8,731 nt of DNA from Pseudomonadota bacterium. GTDB lineage: Bacteria > Pseudomonadota > Alphaproteobacteria > Rhizobiales > Methylopilaceae. Shown here one piece after another: positions 6,780 to 8,731 of this stretch. Under the pieces are notes generated by a model. It worked only from the letters and a program-made list of their open reading frames with translations. It did not search any database and was not told the origin of the DNA. Both the position numbers and the translations under genes were made by a program. Position 1 is the first letter of the stretch. Each line of letters opens with the position of its first letter. Location of the stretch: NCBI GenBank assembly GCA_023389135.1, contig JAEWEX010000177.1:1-8731 (forward strand). Direction: 5' to 3'.

Positions 6780-8317
6780 CCGCGCCGTCCTGGTCCGCCG
6801 GCTACGTCAGCGACGTCGCCTACACGCTGGGCTTCTATCGCGAGATGGCCCCGCCTCTGCTGGACTACGCCTGCGTCTCGGCGGGCGTGGCCGGCCTGCC
6901 CGCAAGGCCGCTGCGCTATTGCGAGCTCGGCTGCGGCCGCGGCTACGGCACGGCGCTGCTGGCGGCCGCCAACCCGGACGGACATTTCGTCGGCATCGAC
7001 TTCAACCCCGCCCACATCCGCGAGGCGCGCGCCACGGCCGAGCGCGCCGGGATCGGCAATGTCGACTTCCTGGAGCAGGGCTTCGGCGAGGCGGCGGCGA
7101 CGCAGGGCGAGCCCTATGACGTGGTGGCGCTGCACGGGGTCTACAGCTGGGTCGCGCCGCAGGTGCGCGAAGACATCCACGCCTTCCTGCGCAACCGGCT
7201 GGCGCCCGGCGGCGTCGCCTATGTCAGCTACAACGCGCTTCCGGGCTGGGCCGCGTCGGCCCCGGTCCAGCACCTGCTCAAGGAACTGGCCGACCGCGGA
7301 CGCGGCGACACGCTGGCCCGGGCCGCGGCCGGGCGCGAGGTGCTGAAGGTCCTGGCGGGCTCGGCCGCCGGCTTCTTCGCCCAGACGCCGGCCGCCCGGC
7401 GCCGCATCGAGATGATGGACGGCCAGAACCCGGTCTACGTCGCCCACGAATTCCTCAACGGCAACTGGCAGCCGCTCTACGTGACGCAGGCCATGGCGGC
7501 GCTCGGCGAGGCCAAGCTGACCTATGTCGCCTCCGCGACCATCGGCGAGAACCGGGCGGCGCTCTGCGTGCCCGCCGACGCCGCGGCGCCGGTTCGCGCC
7601 GCGCCGGACGTCGCCACCCGGGAGCTGCTGAAGGACTTCGCCGTCAACAAGCAGTTCCGGCGCGACATCTATGTGAAGGGCCCGACCCGGCTCTACGGCC
7701 GCGACGCCGAGGCGCGCTACGGCGCGGTGACGCTGGCGCTGGTCTCGCCGCCGCCCGAGCCGCGGGGCGACTGGCCCGTGCCCGCCGGCACCGCGAAGCT
7801 GCGGCCGGAGCTGGTCGAGGCGATCCTGGCCGCGCTTCGCCAGGCGCCCGCGCGCATCGCCGATATCCGTGAGGCTGCCCGGGACCTCGCCCCGCAGGGC
7901 GAGGAGATCGCGGCGGTGATCGACATCCTGATCCACAATGGCGTCGTTGCGCCTTGCCGCGGCGATTTCGCCAGCATCGACCGCACGCCGGCGCAGCGGC
8001 TCAACCGCGTGGTGACGGAACTGGCGATGCTGGAGGACAGCCACCAGTTCCTCGCCTCGCCGGTGCTGGGGTCCGCCATCGCGGCGAGCTACTTCGACCG
8101 GCTGGCCGGCGGCCGGCTGGCCGACAGCCCGCAGGCCGATGGCGACGGTGAGGCCGCCGCGGTGCTCGATCTGCTGCGCATGGCGGGCAAGCGCCTGTCG
8201 CGGCAGGGCAAGGCGCTGGAGGATGCCGAGGAGACCTCGTCCTATGTGGCGGCCATGGCACGCGAGTTCAGGTCCGGAAGCCTTCCGCGCTGGCGCAGGC
8301 TCGGCATCTGGGACTGA
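6776..8317 (+). CDS. Class I SAM methyltransferase with methyltransferase-regulatory domain, related to rickettsial protein-lysine methyltransferases
   Basis: A 513-residue SAM-dependent methyltransferase, probably modifying protein side chains. After a conserved N-terminal helix (GYVSDVAYTLGFYREMAP, 9-26) comes the Rossmann domain: motif I ELGCGRGYG (50-58), acidic motif II GIDFNPAHI (73-81), motif IV PYDVVALHGVYSWV (113-126), and LAPGGVAYVSYNALPGW (142-158). YNxLPGW is typical of proteins carrying the MethyTransf_Reg domain, which here covers about 215-300 (AHEFLNGNWQPLYV; LLKDFAVNKQFRRDIYVKG). The C-terminal third (about 330-513) is helical and resembles the end of that family. Rickettsial enzymes with this layout methylate lysines of the autotransporter OmpB. 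AAGGA lies nine bases before the ATG, and the start overlaps the upstream stop as ATGA, so translation is coupled to the recombinase-like gene. Fold is certain; the protein substrate is inferred from family and from the divergent autotransporter. Confidence 0.94.
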   Translation: MTAPSWSAGYVSDVAYTLGFYREMAPPLLDYACVSAGVAGLPARPLRYCELGCGRGYGTALLAAANPDGHFVGIDFNPAHIREARATAERAGIGNVDFLEQGFGEAAATQGEPYDVVALHGVYSWVAPQVREDIHAFLRNRLAPGGVAYVSYNALPGWAASAPVQHLLKELADRGRGDTLARAAAGREVLKVLAGSAAGFFAQTPAARRRIEMMDGQNPVYVAHEFLNGNWQPLYVTQAMAALGEAKLTYVASATIGENRAALCVPADAAAPVRAAPDVATRELLKDFAVNKQFRRDIYVKGPTRLYGRDAEARYGAVTLALVSPPPEPRGDWPVPAGTAKLRPELVEAILAALRQAPARIADIREAARDLAPQGEEIAAVIDILIHNGVVAPCRGDFASIDRTPAQRLNRVVTELAMLEDSHQFLASPVLGSAIAASYFDRLAGGRLADSPQADGDGEAAAVLDLLRMAGKRLSRQGKALEDAEETSSYVAAMAREFRSGSLPRWRRLGIWD

Positions 8318-8731
8318 GCGCGCCGGCCGCGCCCGGCGCGCCGTCGCCATCGCCGCGCTCGCCGCCGCCCTGGCGGGATGCATGGCTGCGCGGGAAGCCG
8401 CATTCACCCCGACGGCAAGTCCGGGAGCGCCCGTCCACGGGCCGCTGGGCGAGCAGGCCGGCCCCGACCGGATGCAGGCCTGGCTGCTTCCCGCCGGCCG
8501 GCCCGGCGTCTCCATGCGCGCCTATCTGCACCGCCCGCAGGGCGACGGGCCGTTTCCGCTGGCGGTGGTCAACCATGGCTCGGTGCAGGACCCCATCGGC
8601 CGCGCGCGCATGGCGGTGCCGGCCTATCCGCACCTGACGGCCTGGCTGCTCGCCCGCGGCTACGCCGTGCTGCGCCCCGTCCGCCCCGGACACGGCGAGA
8701 CCGGCGGCCCCTATCTGGAGGACCAGGGCGG
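8244..8731 (+). CDS. Lipoprotein alpha/beta hydrolase, dienelactone-hydrolase-like (3' end outside window)
   Basis: The frame continues to the window edge. It encodes a basic stretch and hydrophobic core (RRAVAIAALAAALAGC) with a lipobox LAGC, the lipidated Cys being residue 46 if translation starts at 8244. Downstream come MRAYLHRPQGDGPFPLAVV, the oxyanion-type NHGS, and VLRPVRPGHGETGGPY, all typical of alpha/beta hydrolases of the dienelactone-hydrolase / prolyl-oligopeptidase-like group. The nucleophile elbow and the rest of the triad lie beyond the window. Start is uncertain: ATG 8244 has GAGGAG ten bases upstream but gives an unusually long n-region and overlaps the methyltransferase by 74 nt; no other ATG, GTG or TTG precedes the lipobox in frame. 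The ATGs at 8382 or 8514 would lose the signal. The substrate is unknown; an envelope or periplasmic location is inferred from the lipobox. Confidence 0.78.
   Translation, partial: MWRPWHASSGPEAFRAGAGSASGTERAGRARRAVAIAALAAALAGCMAAREAAFTPTASPGAPVHGPLGEQAGPDRMQAWLLPAGRPGVSMRAYLHRPQGDGPFPLAVVNHGSVQDPIGRARMAVPAYPHLTAWLLARGYAVLRPVRPGHGETGGPYLEDQG
8318..8341. repeat. GC-only 9-bp hairpin directly after the methyltransferase stop
   Basis: GCGCGCCGG (8318-8326) and CCGGCGCGC (8333-8341) pair perfectly with a 6-nt loop, starting at the base after TGA. There is no T-tract, so it is not a standard terminator. It lies in the arginine-rich start of the candidate lipoprotein, so it could equally be a by-product of Arg/Ala codons. 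It might attenuate read-through. Confidence 0.35.

Noticed and set aside
6680..8515. A 611-codon open frame on the minus strand across the methyltransferase
   Set aside because: It is in the same antiparallel register as the methyltransferase and has the same explanation; the opposite strand has clear SAM-binding motifs.

Overview
This GC-rich window reads as a chromosomal segment of an alphaproteobacterium, probably of a Rhodospirillales-like group. The support is the codon bias (almost no TTA, CTA or TCA codons), an IalB-family protein, and an autotransporter with an extended signal peptide of a type common in that class. No rRNA, convincing tRNA, IS element, CRISPR array or phage gene is visible. 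The exact taxon cannot be read from the sequence.

Layout: the left half is on the minus strand. It holds a partial phospholipase D / cardiolipin-synthase-like protein (1-608, cut by the window edge), an IalB-family protein with an N-terminal membrane anchor or signal (763-1452), a strong intrinsic terminator (1541-1577), and a 1359-residue autotransporter (1599-5678). The autotransporter has an Asp/Gly-rich beta-helical passenger and a C-terminal beta-barrel ending in Phe. A 489-bp divergent control region (5679-6167) follows, with a markedly AT-rich core, a 23-bp operator-like palindrome and candidate promoters in both directions. On the plus strand lie a small serine-recombinase-like protein with a Hin-type HTH (6168-6779), a class I SAM methyltransferase with a methyltransferase-regulatory domain (6776-8317, ATGA overlap), and the start of a lipoprotein alpha/beta hydrolase (8244 to the window end).

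The most interesting part is 1599-8317. The methyltransferase has the architecture of the protein-lysine methyltransferases that in Rickettsia methylate the autotransporter OmpB. Here such an enzyme is encoded divergently from an autotransporter. It is translationally coupled to a recombinase-fold protein in which the nucleophilic serine and three catalytic arginines appear replaced, so that protein is better read as a DNA-binding regulator than as a recombinase. The working hypothesis is a surface-protein modification module: a repurposed resolvase acts on the shared control region, and the methyltransferase modifies the autotransporter passenger. The gene arrangement and motifs are seen in the sequence. 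The functional link is inference.
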